Counted from the first letter of the stretch, positions 9,660-20,886 are shown. The stretch is 32,960 nt of DNA from Rhodoluna sp. (GCA_024645105.1 JAHEGM010000001.1:13632-46591); one strand, 5' to 3'. The notes: generated by a model not told the origin, from the letters alone. Made by a program: numbers and translations.

Positions 9660-10283
9660 ATGAGTGCAATAAAGCAGCCAAACGGCATTACTTTAGAGCC
9701 AACCCGCGGGTTTGCCATCACCCTTATCTGGACTGGAATTTTGGGCTGGTTCGCGGCCTTTTCACTGGTTTTGGAGCGAATTCACGTAGCCACCAACCCC
9801 GATGCAACTCTGAGCTGTGATCTGAATCCGTTCATTTCTTGTAAATCGGTGATGCTAACCGCACAAGCGTCTCTCTTTGGCTTTCCTAATCCACTAATTG
9901 GAGTGACTGCATTCGTAGCGCCAATAGCAGTTGGAGTTGGCATTTTGGCTGGCGCAAAATTTGCCGCCTGGTTCTGGAGACTTTTTTCAGTAGGAATTTT
10001 TGCCGGATTTATCTTCGTACTGTGGCTCTGGGTTCAAAGCACCTTTGTGATTGGTGTGCTTTGCATCTATTGCATGGTGGCTTGGGCTGCAATGGTCCCA
10101 CTGTTTTGGAAGGTCATACTTTTTGGCACGAAAGATGGATTTATTGACACCCCGTTGCGCTTTGTTGGATTCTTTGACAGAGCCTATGACAAGGCTTGGG
10201 TTTTCACACTGTTAACTGAGGCCACCATTATTGCCGTTATTATTGTGCGCTTCTGGTCTATGTGGCCAGCGCTCTGGAGCTAA
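9660..10283 (+). CDS. Vitamin K epoxide reductase (VKOR) family membrane protein
   Basis: Start placed at ATG 9660 (MSAIKQPNG). Conserved Cys pattern: CDLNPFISCKSV, and the CxxC motif CIYCMVAW, in a multi-helix membrane protein. Confidence 0.9.
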   Translation: MSAIKQPNGITLEPTRGFAITLIWTGILGWFAAFSLVLERIHVATNPDATLSCDLNPFISCKSVMLTAQASLFGFPNPLIGVTAFVAPIAVGVGILAGAKFAAWFWRLFSVGIFAGFIFVLWLWVQSTFVIGVLCIYCMVAWAAMVPLFWKVILFGTKDGFIDTPLRFVGFFDRAYDKAWVFTLLTEATIIAVIIVRFWSMWPALWS

Positions 10284-10311
10284 CTAGAACCAGAGCTGTT
10301 GATTTATCAAC
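10271..10311. terminator. Tandem hairpins in the VKOR/ndk convergent junction
   Basis: gctctgg (10271-10277)/ccagagc (10290-10296), followed by gttgat-tt-atcaac (10298-10311); no long U tract on either side. Confidence 0.35.
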
Positions 10312-10316
10312 TGCGT

Positions 10317-10727
10317 CTAAAACCACAGCGAAAGTTCACGCGCTGCCGATTCCTCTGAATCAGAACCGTGAACTAGATTTTGCTGAACCTTCAGACCCCA
10401 ATCGCGACCCAGGTCACCACGTATGGTTCCAGGTGCTGCAACTGTTGGGTCAGTTGCTCCGGCTAATGAGCGGAAACCTTCGATTACTCTGTGTCCTTCA
10501 AGCTTGATTGCAACTACATCGCCGCTAGACATGAATTCAACCAGTGGTTCAAAAAATGGCTTGCCCTCGTGCTCGGCGTAGTGGGCGTGCAATAACTCCA
10601 AAGAAGGGGTGAACTTCTTGAGATCGGCAACTGTGTAGCCCTTTGCCTCTAGTCGAGAAATAATTTCACCAATTAGATTGCGCTTCACACCGTCTGGCTT
10701 AATCAGTACCAATGTCTGTTGAGTCAT
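10317..10727 (-). CDS. ndk: Nucleoside diphosphate kinase
   Basis: 136 aa; [45 protein letters not shown] with the active-site His. Confidence 0.97.
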   Translation of the reverse strand: MTQQTLVLIKPDGVKRNLIGEIISRLEAKGYTVADLKKFTPSLELLHAHYAEHEGKPFFEPLVEFMSSGDVVAIKLEGHRVIEGFRSLAGATDPTVAAPGTIRGDLGRDWGLKVQQNLVHGSDSEESAARELSLWF

Positions 10728-11093
10728 TTATTTCTCCTCCTGTGCGGCTTGAGCGTCAAGAATTGCCCTTGCTTTGTCAATTGTGCCACCGGCAATCATG
10801 GCCCACGCCCAAAGACATACAAAAATTCCACCCAGCACGTACATAAGTGGAACCCAGATTCCGAGAGCAACTACCACCAACTGCAGAAACCAGCCCCACG
10901 CATAAGAAAATTTCTTGCCCAAGATAGCCGGGGTCACCATCAGTAGAAAAGTAAGGCTCAAGCCGATTGCCCAAACGGTAGGTCCATCGGCAACCTTTAG
11001 CCCAAAGGCCACCAACATGGCAAAGAAAACTACTCCTGCTTCAAACACCATGAGCATTGAGCTAAGAGCTCTTTTAGTTGAACGATTACGCAT
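10728..11093 (-). CDS. DUF4233-like small membrane protein (folC-linked)
   Basis: 121 aa, several hydrophobic helices; sits between folC and ndk, the usual actinobacterial position of DUF4233 genes; overlaps folC by 8 bp. Confidence 0.75.
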   Translation of the reverse strand: MRNRSTKRALSSMLMVFEAGVVFFAMLVAFGLKVADGPTVWAIGLSLTFLLMVTPAILGKKFSYAWGWFLQLVVVALGIWVPLMYVLGGIFVCLWAWAMIAGGTIDKARAILDAQAAQEEK

Positions 11094-12459
11094 CTTGCTC
11101 CGCCTCTACTTGCTTCAGTTTCAAAACCTGACCCACCAGCGTGATGGAACCGGTCACAACAATTGCTGATGCCTGTGCGGGTGGAAGCAACTTGGCAGCC
11201 TCGGCCAGAGCCCACTGAGGGTTTTTCTGAACGCGAACACGATCAGCGCCAAAGACCTCAGCTGCAAGAACTGATAGTTCATCGGCAGGGATAGCTCGAG
11301 CAGATTCTGACTGCGTGATGATGAACTCAACAAACGAGTCATCGAGTATTTCCAGCAGAGATTTGGCATCTTTTTCAGCAAGAATTGAAATAACACCAAC
11401 CGCATAGGGTGAACCAAATGATTCCTTCAGCGCTTTGACAAGTGACTTGGCGCCTTCTGGGTTGTGTGCGGCGTCAAGAATCGTTAGTGGTTCACGATTG
11501 ACCACCTGAAGTCGCCCAGGCGAAGAGAAGTCTGCAAATGATGCACGAACTACGTCGTCCATGATTCGCTGCGAAGCCCCACCAATGAAAGCCTCGACAG
11601 CAGCAACTGCCAATGCGGCATTAGCTGCTTGATATTCGCCGTGCACAGGAAGATTTAATTCCAGATACTCTCCCACTGCACTTCTAATGGAAACTGTTTG
11701 ACCGAGTTTGTTAACTGTTGTTGAAATTACTTCAAAATCTTTTCCATAGGTAAGAAGTTTCTCTGCGGTTTGAGCTGCCTTTGCAACCAGCACGCTCATG
11801 GCCTCGTCAGGCTGTTCAGAACTAATTACGATGGCACCCGGCTTGATGATGCCGGATTTTGTCTGGGCTATCTCTTTGATGGTTGAACCAAGGCGGTCCA
11901 TGTGATCAAGTGCAATTGGCGTAAACACCGCAACGTCACCATCTGCCACATTGGTTGAATCCCATTCACCGCCCATGCCAACTTCAAGCACCAAAACATC
12001 AACCGGTGCGTCGGCAAAAACTGCAAAACCTAAGACTGCCAGCACCTCAAAAAATGTCAGTGCCTCTTCGCCCGCGGACTCAAGTTCAGCATCAACCAGG
12101 CCAACGATTGGCTCAATCTCAGTCCACACGTTGTAAAGGCGCTCGTCAGAAACTGGTTCACCATCTAGCGACATTCGCTCATTGAGCTTGATTAGGTGCG
12201 GGCTGGTGAATCGGCCAGTGCGTAATCCGTGTTCACGAAGCAAACGCTCAATGAATCTGCTGGTGCTGGTTTTACCGTTAGTTCCGGTCACATGGATAAC
12301 TCGATAGGCCTTTTGCGGATCGCCAAGAAGCGTGGCTAATCTAGCGGTTGGTTCAAGTCTCGGACGAATTTTATTTTCTGGAACACGCGCGAGCAACGCG
12401 TCTTCAACCTCTTTAGCTTTCAGAGCCCAGTAGTGCTCTTCGCTTAGGTTTTCGATCAC
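11086..12459 (-). CDS. folC: Folylpolyglutamate synthase / dihydrofolate synthase
   Basis: 457 aa; [50 protein letters not shown] start overlaps the ileS stop codon (GTGA). Confidence 0.96.
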   Translation of the reverse strand: MIENLSEEHYWALKAKEVEDALLARVPENKIRPRLEPTARLATLLGDPQKAYRVIHVTGTNGKTSTSRFIERLLREHGLRTGRFTSPHLIKLNERMSLDGEPVSDERLYNVWTEIEPIVGLVDAELESAGEEALTFFEVLAVLGFAVFADAPVDVLVLEVGMGGEWDSTNVADGDVAVFTPIALDHMDRLGSTIKEIAQTKSGIIKPGAIVISSEQPDEAMSVLVAKAAQTAEKLLTYGKDFEVISTTVNKLGQTVSIRSAVGEYLELNLPVHGEYQAANAALAVAAVEAFIGGASQRIMDDVVRASFADFSSPGRLQVVNREPLTILDAAHNPEGAKSLVKALKESFGSPYAVGVISILAEKDAKSLLEILDDSFVEFIITQSESARAIPADELSVLAAEVFGADRVRVQKNPQWALAEAAKLLPPAQASAIVVTGSITLVGQVLKLKQVEAEQDA

Positions 12460-15400
12460 TTGGCCGCCATGACTTCAACCAAAACTTCTACCTGCTGACC
12501 ATCGCCAACAGTTACAGCGTTGTTTAGCGAACCGGAGCTAATGGTCTCAAGTTCCAGTGTTAGAGTTTCTGACTTTACTAATTCAGAGTGTTCAGCTACA
12601 GCCGCCAAAACGTCATCGGTTGCTTTTAGGGTCAACCTGATGCGATCGCTCACATCAAAGTCGGCATCTTTGCGGGCAGACTGCACTGCGCGAATAACGT
12701 CACGAGCCAAACCCTCCGCCGCAAGTTCAGCAGAAACCTTTCCATCAAGAATCAGGAAACCACCTGAAGGAAGAATTCCAATGTGGTCGGTGACTTCTCC
12801 ATCAGTTCCGGTAGCGGTGTCGGCTACTAAATCAATTTCGTATTCGCCCTCAACGAGTGAAATTCCGCCAACAATTACAGTGCCGTCAATCTCGGACCAG
12901 TCACCAGATTTAGCCGCCTGAATAACAGCTTGAACGCTCTTGCCGATGCGCGGACCGGCGGCACGAGAGTTCACTGTAAGACGCTTGATCACTCCAAACT
13001 GGGTGGTTGAATCAAGTGACAGCTCTACAAGTTCAACCGCCTTCACGTTTAGCTCTTCGGCGATGATCTCGGCAAATTGCTGAAGACCTGAAACGTTCTT
13101 GGTGACCACGGTCAACTTGGCCAATGGCAAACGAACGCGCAGGCTTGCTGCCTTGCGCAAACTTGAAGCAACAGATGAAACGGTTCGTACCTGGTCCATT
13201 GCTTCTACCAAAGCTGCATCGTGTGGCAACTTGCTGGCATCTGGCCATGACTCAAGGTGCACACTTCGACCACCGGTTAGGCCGCGCCAAATTTCTTCGG
13301 TAACCATTGGAAGCAGCGGAGCGGCAACGCGAGAAACAATTTCAAGCACTGTGTAGAGAGTGTTGAACGCGTCTTGGTTTCCCTCCCAGAAACGATCTCG
13401 CGAACGACGTACGTACCAGTTGGTAAGCACATCGGCGAAGTCGCGCAGGCTTGCCGCTGCAGAGTATGAATCAAACTTATTTAGGTGCGCTTCGACTTCG
13501 TTTACCAAGTCATGAGTCTTTGACAGTAGGTAGCGGTCAAGAAGATCTTCGCTTGCGGTTGACCACTTGGCCTCGTAGTTTGAAGCATTCGCGTATAGCG
13601 AGAAGAAGTACCAGGTGTTCCAAAGTGGAAGCAGAACCTGACGCACTCCCTCGCGAATTCCCTGCTCGGTGACAATCAGGTTTCCGCCACGAAGAATTGG
13701 GCTAGACAGCAAGAACCAACGCATTGCATCGGCGCCATCGCGATCAAAGACCTCGTTTACGTCTGGGTAGTTGCGCAATGACTTAGACATCTTCTGCCCG
13801 TCATTGCCCAAGATAATTCCGTGCGAGATTGCTGATTTGAAAGCCGGGCGATCAAACAGAGCGGTAGACAAAACGTGCAGTGTGTAGAACCAGCCGCGAG
13901 TTTGACCAACGTATTCAACGATGTAGTCACCCGGGTTGTGAGTATCAAACCATTCGCGATTTTCAAAAGGATAGTGCGCCTGAGCAAAAGGCATTGAGCC
14001 GGATTCAAACCAGCAGTCAAGAACTTCTGGCACACGGCGCATGGTTGACTTGCCGGTTGGGTCGTCAGGGTTTGGTCTGGTCAACTCGTCAATTACCGGA
14101 CGGTGGAAATCACTTGGGCGCACTCCAAAGTCACGCTCCAGTTCTTCCATTGAGCCGTATACGTCAATGCGCGGGTAGTTAGGGTCGTCAGATTTCCACA
14201 CCGGAATTGGTGCGCCCCAGAAACGGTTGCGGCTGATTGCCCAGTCGCGAACGTTTTCTAACCATTTACCAAAAGAACCATCTTTGGTGTGATCTGGAGT
14301 CCAATCAATTTCTTGGTTCAGCTCCAGCATGCGGTCGCGAAGCTTTGTGGTCTCAACAAACCATGATGAGACCGCCTTGTAGATAAGTGGGTTCTTGCAG
14401 CGGTAGCAGTGTGGGTAAGAGTGCTCATATGAAGCCTGGCGAAGCACGCGGCCGGCTGACTTTAGGTGCTGAGAGATTGGCTTATTGGCATCAAAAACGT
14501 GCTGGCCAACAAAATCAGTCACGATTGAATTGAATTCACCGCGCTCGTTGATTGAAACATAAGTTGGAATTCCAGCCTCGTTACAAACTCTTTGGTCATC
14601 TTCACCGTAGGCAGGAGCCTGGTGAACAATTCCCGTTCCGTCGCCATCGCCAACGTAATCGTCAACTAAAATCTGCCAGGCGTTTTCGGTGTCAAATTTT
14701 TCGCCGTCAACGTAGTAATCAAAAAGTCGCTCGTACTTAATTCCGGCGAGCGCAGATCCCTTGATGGTTTCCGATATGGCGCCAATTACTTCTTCGGCGC
14801 TTTCATAACCAAGATCCTTGGCATAGCCGCCAACCAGAGTCTTGGCCAAAAGGTACTTGGTGCCTTCTTCCCCTCCATCGCCGGCGCCGGCTGCACCAGC
14901 AGGAACAACTGCGTATTCAATTTCTGGTCCAACTGCCAAAGCAAAGTTAGTAGGTAGCGTCCAAGGCGTTGTGGTCCAAGCCAATAGGCGAACACCCTCG
15001 AGCATCTGCCCCGCAGACACCGGAAAGGTGACGGTAAGAGTTTGGTCTTGGCGGTTCTTATAAACCTCGTCGTCCATACGCAGCTCGTGGTTTGAAAGCG
15101 GAGTCTCGCAGCGCCAGCAGTAAGCCAGCACCTTGAAGCCTTCGTAGATCAGACCCTTCTTATACAGCTCGCTGAACGCCCACAACACGCTCTCGGTGTA
15201 ATCGGTGTCTAAGGTCTTGTAGTCATTATCAAAATCAACCCAGCGCGCCTGACGTGTAATGTACGAACGCCATTCCTCGGTGTACTTCAACACCGATGTG
15301 CGGCAGTAATCGTTGAACTTGTCGATGCCGTACTTCTCGATCTCTGGACGACCGGAAATGCCAAGCTGACGCTCTGCCTCTACCTCGGCAGGCAAACCAT

Positions 15401-15701
15401 GGGTGTCCCAACCAAAACGACGCTCAACTCGGTAGCCCTGCATGGTCTTGAAGCGAGGCACCATGTCTTTGGCGTAGCCGGTAAGAAGGTGGCCATAGTG
15501 CGGAAGACCATTTGCGAACGGCGGGCCGTCATAAAAGACGAATTCCTCGGCATTTGCCTCTGCACGCTGATCAATTGAGGCCTGAAAAGTGCCGTCTTTA
15601 GCCCAAAAGTCCAAAATCCGCTCTTCAACCGCCGGAAAACTAGGGCTTGGGTTTACACCCTCGCCGGCAGGCTTGTTTGAGGCTTGATTCTTTGGGTACA
15701 T
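12456..15701 (-). CDS. ileS: Isoleucine--tRNA ligase, type 2-like
   Basis: 1081 aa; [41 protein letters not shown] and CYRC zinc-type motifs, [13 protein letters not shown]. Confidence 0.97.
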   Translation of the reverse strand: MYPKNQASNKPAGEGVNPSPSFPAVEERILDFWAKDGTFQASIDQRAEANAEEFVFYDGPPFANGLPHYGHLLTGYAKDMVPRFKTMQGYRVERRFGWDTHGLPAEVEAERQLGISGRPEIEKYGIDKFNDYCRTSVLKYTEEWRSYITRQARWVDFDNDYKTLDTDYTESVLWAFSELYKKGLIYEGFKVLAYCWRCETPLSNHELRMDDEVYKNRQDQTLTVTFPVSAGQMLEGVRLLAWTTTPWTLPTNFALAVGPEIEYAVVPAGAAGAGDGGEEGTKYLLAKTLVGGYAKDLGYESAEEVIGAISETIKGSALAGIKYERLFDYYVDGEKFDTENAWQILVDDYVGDGDGTGIVHQAPAYGEDDQRVCNEAGIPTYVSINERGEFNSIVTDFVGQHVFDANKPISQHLKSAGRVLRQASYEHSYPHCYRCKNPLIYKAVSSWFVETTKLRDRMLELNQEIDWTPDHTKDGSFGKWLENVRDWAISRNRFWGAPIPVWKSDDPNYPRIDVYGSMEELERDFGVRPSDFHRPVIDELTRPNPDDPTGKSTMRRVPEVLDCWFESGSMPFAQAHYPFENREWFDTHNPGDYIVEYVGQTRGWFYTLHVLSTALFDRPAFKSAISHGIILGNDGQKMSKSLRNYPDVNEVFDRDGADAMRWFLLSSPILRGGNLIVTEQGIREGVRQVLLPLWNTWYFFSLYANASNYEAKWSTASEDLLDRYLLSKTHDLVNEVEAHLNKFDSYSAAASLRDFADVLTNWYVRRSRDRFWEGNQDAFNTLYTVLEIVSRVAAPLLPMVTEEIWRGLTGGRSVHLESWPDASKLPHDAALVEAMDQVRTVSSVASSLRKAASLRVRLPLAKLTVVTKNVSGLQQFAEIIAEELNVKAVELVELSLDSTTQFGVIKRLTVNSRAAGPRIGKSVQAVIQAAKSGDWSEIDGTVIVGGISLVEGEYEIDLVADTATGTDGEVTDHIGILPSGGFLILDGKVSAELAAEGLARDVIRAVQSARKDADFDVSDRIRLTLKATDDVLAAVAEHSELVKSETLTLELETISSGSLNNAVTVGDGQQVEVLVEVMAAK

Positions 15702-15785
15702 GCACGGCTTTCTAGGCAGTCAGGCAAAAGGGTTTCCGTATCTAATGTTAACCTGTTACAAACCCCTTTCTTGGAGACTTTCAGC

Positions 15786-18413
15786 GTGAATACTGCCCAA
15801 ACCAGCTTCTCAAGCCACATCCTGGCCCCCGCCGACGCACCCGAGAAGGTTTCGGTCGAGGGTCTTGAAGAAAAGTGGGGCCTAGTCTGGGAGAACGACG
15901 GCGTCTACCGCTTCCGTCGCGAGGCAAACCGCGAGAACATCTACTCAATTGACACCCCGCCGCCAACTGCATCGGGATCGCTGCACGTAGGTCACGTTTT
16001 TAGCTATACCCACACCGATGTGGTTGCCCGCTTCAAGCGAATGAGTGGCTTTGAGGTTTACTACCCAATGGGCTGGGATGACAACGGTTTGCCTACCGAG
16101 CGTCGCGTGCAGAACTACTACGGGGTTCGCTGCGACCCAACCTTGCCATACGTTGAGGGTTTCAAGCCCCCGTTTGAAGGTGGCGACAACAAGTCTTCTA
16201 AGGCTGCCGACCAGGTGCCAATTTCACGACGTAATTTCATTGAACTTTGCGACGTGCTCACGGTAGAAGACGAGAAGCAGTTTGAAAATCTTTGGCGCAA
16301 GCTTGGCCTATCGGTGGACTGGACTCAGACCTACCAGACCATTTCACCGGCCGCGATTGCTGTTTCGCAAAAGGCATTCCTTAACAACCTTTCTCGCGGT
16401 GAGGCTTACCAGTCAATGGCGCCAACTCTGTGGGATGTTACTTTCCGCACTGCGGTTGCTCAGGCCGAGCTCGAAGATCGCGAACAGCCTGGCGCGTATC
16501 ACAAGGTTGGTTTTGATGGCCCGGATGGCAAGGTATTTATTGAGACCACTCGACCAGAACTTTTGCCGGCTTGTGTTGCCCTGGTAGCCAACCCAGAAGA
16601 CGACCGATACAAGCACCTGTTTGGCAAAACCGTAAAGACTCCGCTTTTTGATGTTGAAGTTCCGGTAGTTGCTCACCGCCTTGCCCAAATTGACAAGGGT
16701 TCTGGAATTGCAATGATCTGTACCTTCGGTGATGTCACTGACATCATCTGGTGGCGCGAGCTAGACCTACCTAACCGCGCAATCATTGGTTGGGACGGCA
16801 GAATCATCGAAGAGATGCCTGACGTCATCACCTCGGCAAGGGGCCAAGAAATCTATGCCGAGCTTGTAGGCAAGACAATCTTCTCGGCTAAGCAGCGCAT
16901 CGTTGAACTGCTTCAAGAATCTGGCGACATGATTGGCGAGCCAAAGCCAATCACTCACGATGTGAAGTTCTTCGAAAAAGGTGACAAGCCTCTGGAGATT
17001 GTTTCTACCCGTCAGTGGTACATTCGCAACGGTGGCCGAGATGCCGATCTGCGCGACCGCCTAATTGCAATGGGCAAGGATCTCAACTTTGTTCCAGTCT
17101 TTATGCGCGTTCGTTTTGAAAACTGGGTGAACGGCCTAACTGGCGACTGGCTCATTTCTCGTCAGAGATTCTTTGGTGTGCCAATTCCGGTTTGGTATGA
17201 ACTGGATGCAAACGGTGAGGCGAACTACGAGACTCCCCTGGTTCCGGCAATCGAATCACTTCCAGTTGACCCTTCATCTGATGTTCCTTATGGCTACACA
17301 GAGTCGCAGCGCGGTGTCGCTGGTGGCTTTATCGGCGAGATGGACATCATGGACACCTGGGCTACATCATCGCTAACTCCGCAGCTTGCCGGTGGCTGGA
17401 TCGAAGACCCAGAAAAGTTTGCCAAGGTATTCCCATACGACCTTCGCCCTCAGGGCCAAGACATTATTCGTACCTGGCTTTTCTCTTCGCTACTTCGCGG
17501 CGAGCAAGAGCACGGTCAGTTGCCTTGGAAGAACGCGGCCATCTCTGGCTGGATTCTTGACCCAGACCGCAAGAAGATGTCTAAGTCAAAGGGCAACGTG
17601 GTTGTACCTGCGGAACCAATCGATAACCACGGTGCGGACGCAGTTCGTTACTGGGCTGCCTCTGCGCGTCTTGGTACAGACGCCGCATTCGATGAAGGTC
17701 AAATGAAAGTTGGCCGACGTCTTGCCATCAAACTTTTGAACGCAGCGAAATTTGCGCTGTCATTTGAAGTGCCGGCCGGTGCCACTGAAGTAACCGAGCC
17801 GCTAGACCAAGCCATGCTGCTGGCCCTTGCCGATGTGGTTCGCGACGCAACCGTGGCATTTGAGACTTACGATCACACCAAGGCACTTGAACTTGCCGAG
17901 AAATTCTTCTGGACATTCACAGATGACTACCTTGAGTTGGTTAAGGAACGCGCCTACAACGCAGAGGGAACTGTTTCAGCGGCGCAGCAGGCATCGGCAG
18001 CGATTGCTTTGCGTAAAGCTCTGCACGTGATGCTGAGACTTTTTGCACCGTTCCTGCCATTCGCAACAGAAGAGGTGTGGGGCTGGTGGCAAAAGAGCGC
18101 CGGTTCAATTCACCGAGCGTCTTGGCCGGTTGCCGAAGAACTAACATCTGGAATAGATGCGGGCAACGCTGGCCTTCTTGATCTAGCCTCAATTGCAGTT
18201 GGTGGAGTCCGAAAGGCCAAGTCGGATGCCAAGGCTTCGATGAAGGCCGCAGTTGATTCGGCTGTAATCGAGGCACCATCAGCTGTTCTTACTAGTCTTC
18301 GTTTGCTTGAAGCAGACTTGAAGTCAGTTGGAAAGATTCAGAGCCTGGCTTATGCCGAGGGTGAAGAGGTGGCAATGACACAGATTATTTTGGCCGAGGT
18401 TGTTGAAGGTTAA
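15786..18413 (+). CDS. valS: Valine--tRNA ligase, archaeal/type 2-like
   Basis: GTG start at 15786 with GGAG upstream (the ORF track extends 34 codons too far upstream). PPPTASGSLHVGHVFSYTHTD, YYPMGWDDNGLPTERRVQNYYGVRCDP, KKMSKSKGNVV. Confidence 0.96.
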   Translation: MNTAQTSFSSHILAPADAPEKVSVEGLEEKWGLVWENDGVYRFRREANRENIYSIDTPPPTASGSLHVGHVFSYTHTDVVARFKRMSGFEVYYPMGWDDNGLPTERRVQNYYGVRCDPTLPYVEGFKPPFEGGDNKSSKAADQVPISRRNFIELCDVLTVEDEKQFENLWRKLGLSVDWTQTYQTISPAAIAVSQKAFLNNLSRGEAYQSMAPTLWDVTFRTAVAQAELEDREQPGAYHKVGFDGPDGKVFIETTRPELLPACVALVANPEDDRYKHLFGKTVKTPLFDVEVPVVAHRLAQIDKGSGIAMICTFGDVTDIIWWRELDLPNRAIIGWDGRIIEEMPDVITSARGQEIYAELVGKTIFSAKQRIVELLQESGDMIGEPKPITHDVKFFEKGDKPLEIVSTRQWYIRNGGRDADLRDRLIAMGKDLNFVPVFMRVRFENWVNGLTGDWLISRQRFFGVPIPVWYELDANGEANYETPLVPAIESLPVDPSSDVPYGYTESQRGVAGGFIGEMDIMDTWATSSLTPQLAGGWIEDPEKFAKVFPYDLRPQGQDIIRTWLFSSLLRGEQEHGQLPWKNAAISGWILDPDRKKMSKSKGNVVVPAEPIDNHGADAVRYWAASARLGTDAAFDEGQMKVGRRLAIKLLNAAKFALSFEVPAGATEVTEPLDQAMLLALADVVRDATVAFETYDHTKALELAEKFFWTFTDDYLELVKERAYNAEGTVSAAQQASAAIALRKALHVMLRLFAPFLPFATEEVWGWWQKSAGSIHRASWPVAEELTSGIDAGNAGLLDLASIAVGGVRKAKSDAKASMKAAVDSAVIEAPSAVLTSLRLLEADLKSVGKIQSLAYAEGEEVAMTQIILAEVVEG

Positions 18414-19582
18414 TTCTTTTTAAGACTTAACCAACCCCAGACCAGCAGGCCGGCGATCAAAGCCCAAAAAGCCGAACCAATTGAGAACGCTGACAAACCC
18501 GAAGCGGTAACCAAGAAGGTCACCATGGCCGGCAAGCGAAGTTCAACAACTTCTACCGCCGAACTCAGCGCCGAAATGATTGTTCCCAAAAGCGCAATTC
18601 CAGCCGCTGCCAGAACTAATTCACGAGGTGCTTGAAGCACAAACGCAACGGTGATACCCGCGAGCAGCGCAATCAAGATATAAACGTAGCCACCATAAAC
18701 CGATGACAACCAACGACGCTTTGGATCTTTGTGGGCGTGGTCATTTGCGTTAAGTGCCGCTGTAATTGCGGCCAGGTTCATCGAGAACCCACCAAAGAAG
18801 CCCGCAACGATGGCTGCCAATCCGGTGCTGGCCATCACCTGCTTGAAAGGAACCTCGTAGCCGAAGCTTTTCATGATGGCAATTCCTGGAATATTTTGGC
18901 TAGCCATTGTCACTAGATAAAGCGGAATGGCAATGCCAAATATCGCTGAAGCCTCAAAGGTTGGTGCAACTAATTCAACCGTAGGCAAAATCTCCGCCGG
19001 GTCCACGGTGATTCCAAGCGCGATTGCGGTTGAAGCAAAAATGATGACCATTGCAACTGGCGTTGCCCAGATTGTTGCGTATTTATAAAGCACGAGCCAA
19101 ACCACAAGACCTGGAATTACAAGCCAAGGAAAATCGGTGGCTGATTTGAACGGCGCAATACAAAAGTTAAAGATCACACCAGCCAGCATGGCTGAAGCAA
19201 TTGGCTTAGGAATTGATGACACCAATCGCCCAAGTGCCGGCCACAGTCCGGTTAAAAGCAGCAGCGCACCAGTCACTATAAACGCACCAACTGCGCTAGA
19301 GAAGGAAAGCCCCATGGATCCTGAGGCAATTAGCAAGGCTGCTCCGGGGGTGCTCCAAACAATGCTGATTGGCATCTTGTACTTGGTGCTTAGAAGTATT
19401 GACAGGAGTCCGTAAAAAGTAAGCAGAACCACAATTGCCGAGGTGGTTTGAGATTTTGTTGCACCTAGCGAGGTGAGAGCCGCAAGTACAAGACCAGCGC
19501 TGGCAGCTGTTCCGGTTATCGAGGCTACCGTGCCAGCTAAAAGCGGCGCACGGTGATCAGCAAAGCTGCCGACTTTTGACAT
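18410..19582 (-). CDS. benE: BenE-family transporter (benzoate/H+ symporter-like)
   Basis: 390 aa polytopic protein; KYKMPISIVWSTPGAALL, PKPIASAMLAGVIFNFC, ASQNIPGIAIMKSFGYEVPF, FGGFSMNLAAITAAL are typical of the BenE family. Substrate unknown. Confidence 0.85.
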   Translation of the reverse strand: MSKVGSFADHRAPLLAGTVASITGTAASAGLVLAALTSLGATKSQTTSAIVVLLTFYGLLSILLSTKYKMPISIVWSTPGAALLIASGSMGLSFSSAVGAFIVTGALLLLTGLWPALGRLVSSIPKPIASAMLAGVIFNFCIAPFKSATDFPWLVIPGLVVWLVLYKYATIWATPVAMVIIFASTAIALGITVDPAEILPTVELVAPTFEASAIFGIAIPLYLVTMASQNIPGIAIMKSFGYEVPFKQVMASTGLAAIVAGFFGGFSMNLAAITAALNANDHAHKDPKRRWLSSVYGGYVYILIALLAGITVAFVLQAPRELVLAAAGIALLGTIISALSSAVEVVELRLPAMVTFLVTASGLSAFSIGSAFWALIAGLLVWGWLSLKKN

Positions 19583-19587
19583 TTAGA

Positions 19588-20862
19588 TTAGGCAGACTTT
19601 TCTTGACGTGAATTCTTGAATGGCAGCGTCTGCGGCACTGCGCCGTCAACAACTACAGCTTTGGTAATCTTTACGATTCCCTGTTCTTCGCTGCCAGGAA
19701 TATCAAACATGACCGGACCAAGAATCTCTTCCATGATTGCTCGAAGACCTCGAGCACCGGTTTCGCGGTCAATTGCTTTATCTGCAATTGCCTCGAGGGC
19801 AGCCTTATCAAACTCAAGCTCAAAACCATCTAGTTCAAACATGCGCTGATACTGCTTTACCAAAGCGTTCTTTGGCTCAGTAAGAATTTGCATCAGGGCC
19901 GGGCGGTCAAGTGGAGTCACAGTAGCAATCACAGGCAAACGACCAATGAACTCTGGAATCAAACCAAACTTGCGAAGATCTTCAGGCTGTACCTCGTTGA
20001 AGATTTCGATATCGTCGTTCTTGCCAGAAATCGGAGCACCAAAACCAATGCCCTTCTTGCCGGCTCGTTGAGAAATAATTTCTTCAAGCCCTGCAAAAGC
20101 ACCAGCAACAATAAACAGTACGTTTGTGGTGTCAAGTTGAATGAATTCCTGCTGCGGGTGCTTGCGCCCACCCTGTGGCGGAACAGATGCAACGGTACCC
20201 TCAAGAATCTTTAGCAATGCCTGCTGCACTCCCTCACCAGAAACATCTCTAGTGATTGATGGGTTTTCAGCCTTGCGAGAGATCTTGTCAATCTCGTCGA
20301 TATAAATAATTCCAGTCTCGGCACGCTTGACATCAAAGTCTGCTGCCTGCAAAAGCTTTAGCAAAATGTTCTCAACGTCTTCACCAACGTAACCGGCCTC
20401 TGTGAGGGCAGTTGCATCGGCTACTGCAAAAGGAACGTTCAAACGCTTTGCCAGCGTCTGTGCCAAGTAAGTCTTTCCGCAACCGGTTGGACCCATCATC
20501 AAAATGTTTGACTTTGCGATTTCAATTGAATCGTGATCTTTACCTGCGGCAGTCAATGTTCCGCGAGAACGCAGACGCTTGTAGTGGTTGTAAACCGCAA
20601 CCGATAGCGCCTTTTTGGCCTGATCTTGACCAATCACGTACTCATCAAGGAATCCCTTGATTTCGCGAGGTTTAGGTAGCTCAATGTCTTCAACGGTCTT
20701 GGCAGCCTCGCCAAGTTCCTCTTCGATGATCTCGTTGCAAAGCTCGATGCACTCATCGCAGATATAAACGCCAGGGCCGGCGATTAGCTTGCGAACCTGC
20801 TTCTGGCTCTTTCCACAGAAAGAGCACTTAAGTAGGTCACCTGATTCGCCGAGCTTAGTCAT
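19588..20862 (-). CDS. clpX: ATP-dependent Clp protease ATP-binding subunit ClpX
   Basis: 424 aa; N-terminal zinc-binding [11 protein letters not shown]...[33 protein letters not shown]. Confidence 0.98.
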   Translation of the reverse strand: MTKLGESGDLLKCSFCGKSQKQVRKLIAGPGVYICDECIELCNEIIEEELGEAAKTVEDIELPKPREIKGFLDEYVIGQDQAKKALSVAVYNHYKRLRSRGTLTAAGKDHDSIEIAKSNILMMGPTGCGKTYLAQTLAKRLNVPFAVADATALTEAGYVGEDVENILLKLLQAADFDVKRAETGIIYIDEIDKISRKAENPSITRDVSGEGVQQALLKILEGTVASVPPQGGRKHPQQEFIQLDTTNVLFIVAGAFAGLEEIISQRAGKKGIGFGAPISGKNDDIEIFNEVQPEDLRKFGLIPEFIGRLPVIATVTPLDRPALMQILTEPKNALVKQYQRMFELDGFELEFDKAALEAIADKAIDRETGARGLRAIMEEILGPVMFDIPGSEEQGIVKITKAVVVDGAVPQTLPFKNSRQEKSA

Positions 20863-20868
20863 GTAAAA

Positions 20869-20874
20869 ACCCTA
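20869..20874 (-). promoter_or_regulatory. Candidate leaderless-type -10 element for clpX
   Basis: TAGGGT (TANNNT) on the minus strand, exactly 6 nt upstream of the clpX ATG; no strong SD sequence. Confidence 0.4.
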
Positions 20875-20886
20875 TGCGTAGAAGAC

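Noticed and set aside
12520-12921. 133-aa + strand ORF opposite the ileS 3' end
   Set aside because: Ser-rich antisense artefact of codon usage in ileS.
15684-15785. N-terminal extension of valS ([12 protein letters not shown]...)
   Set aside because: Overlaps the ileS start region and has no homology; GTG 15786 with GGAG upstream is a better start.
15702-15785. Possible T-box leader for ileS
   Set aside because: The 84-bp divergent gap is too short and I see no T-box core sequence or terminator/antiterminator pair.
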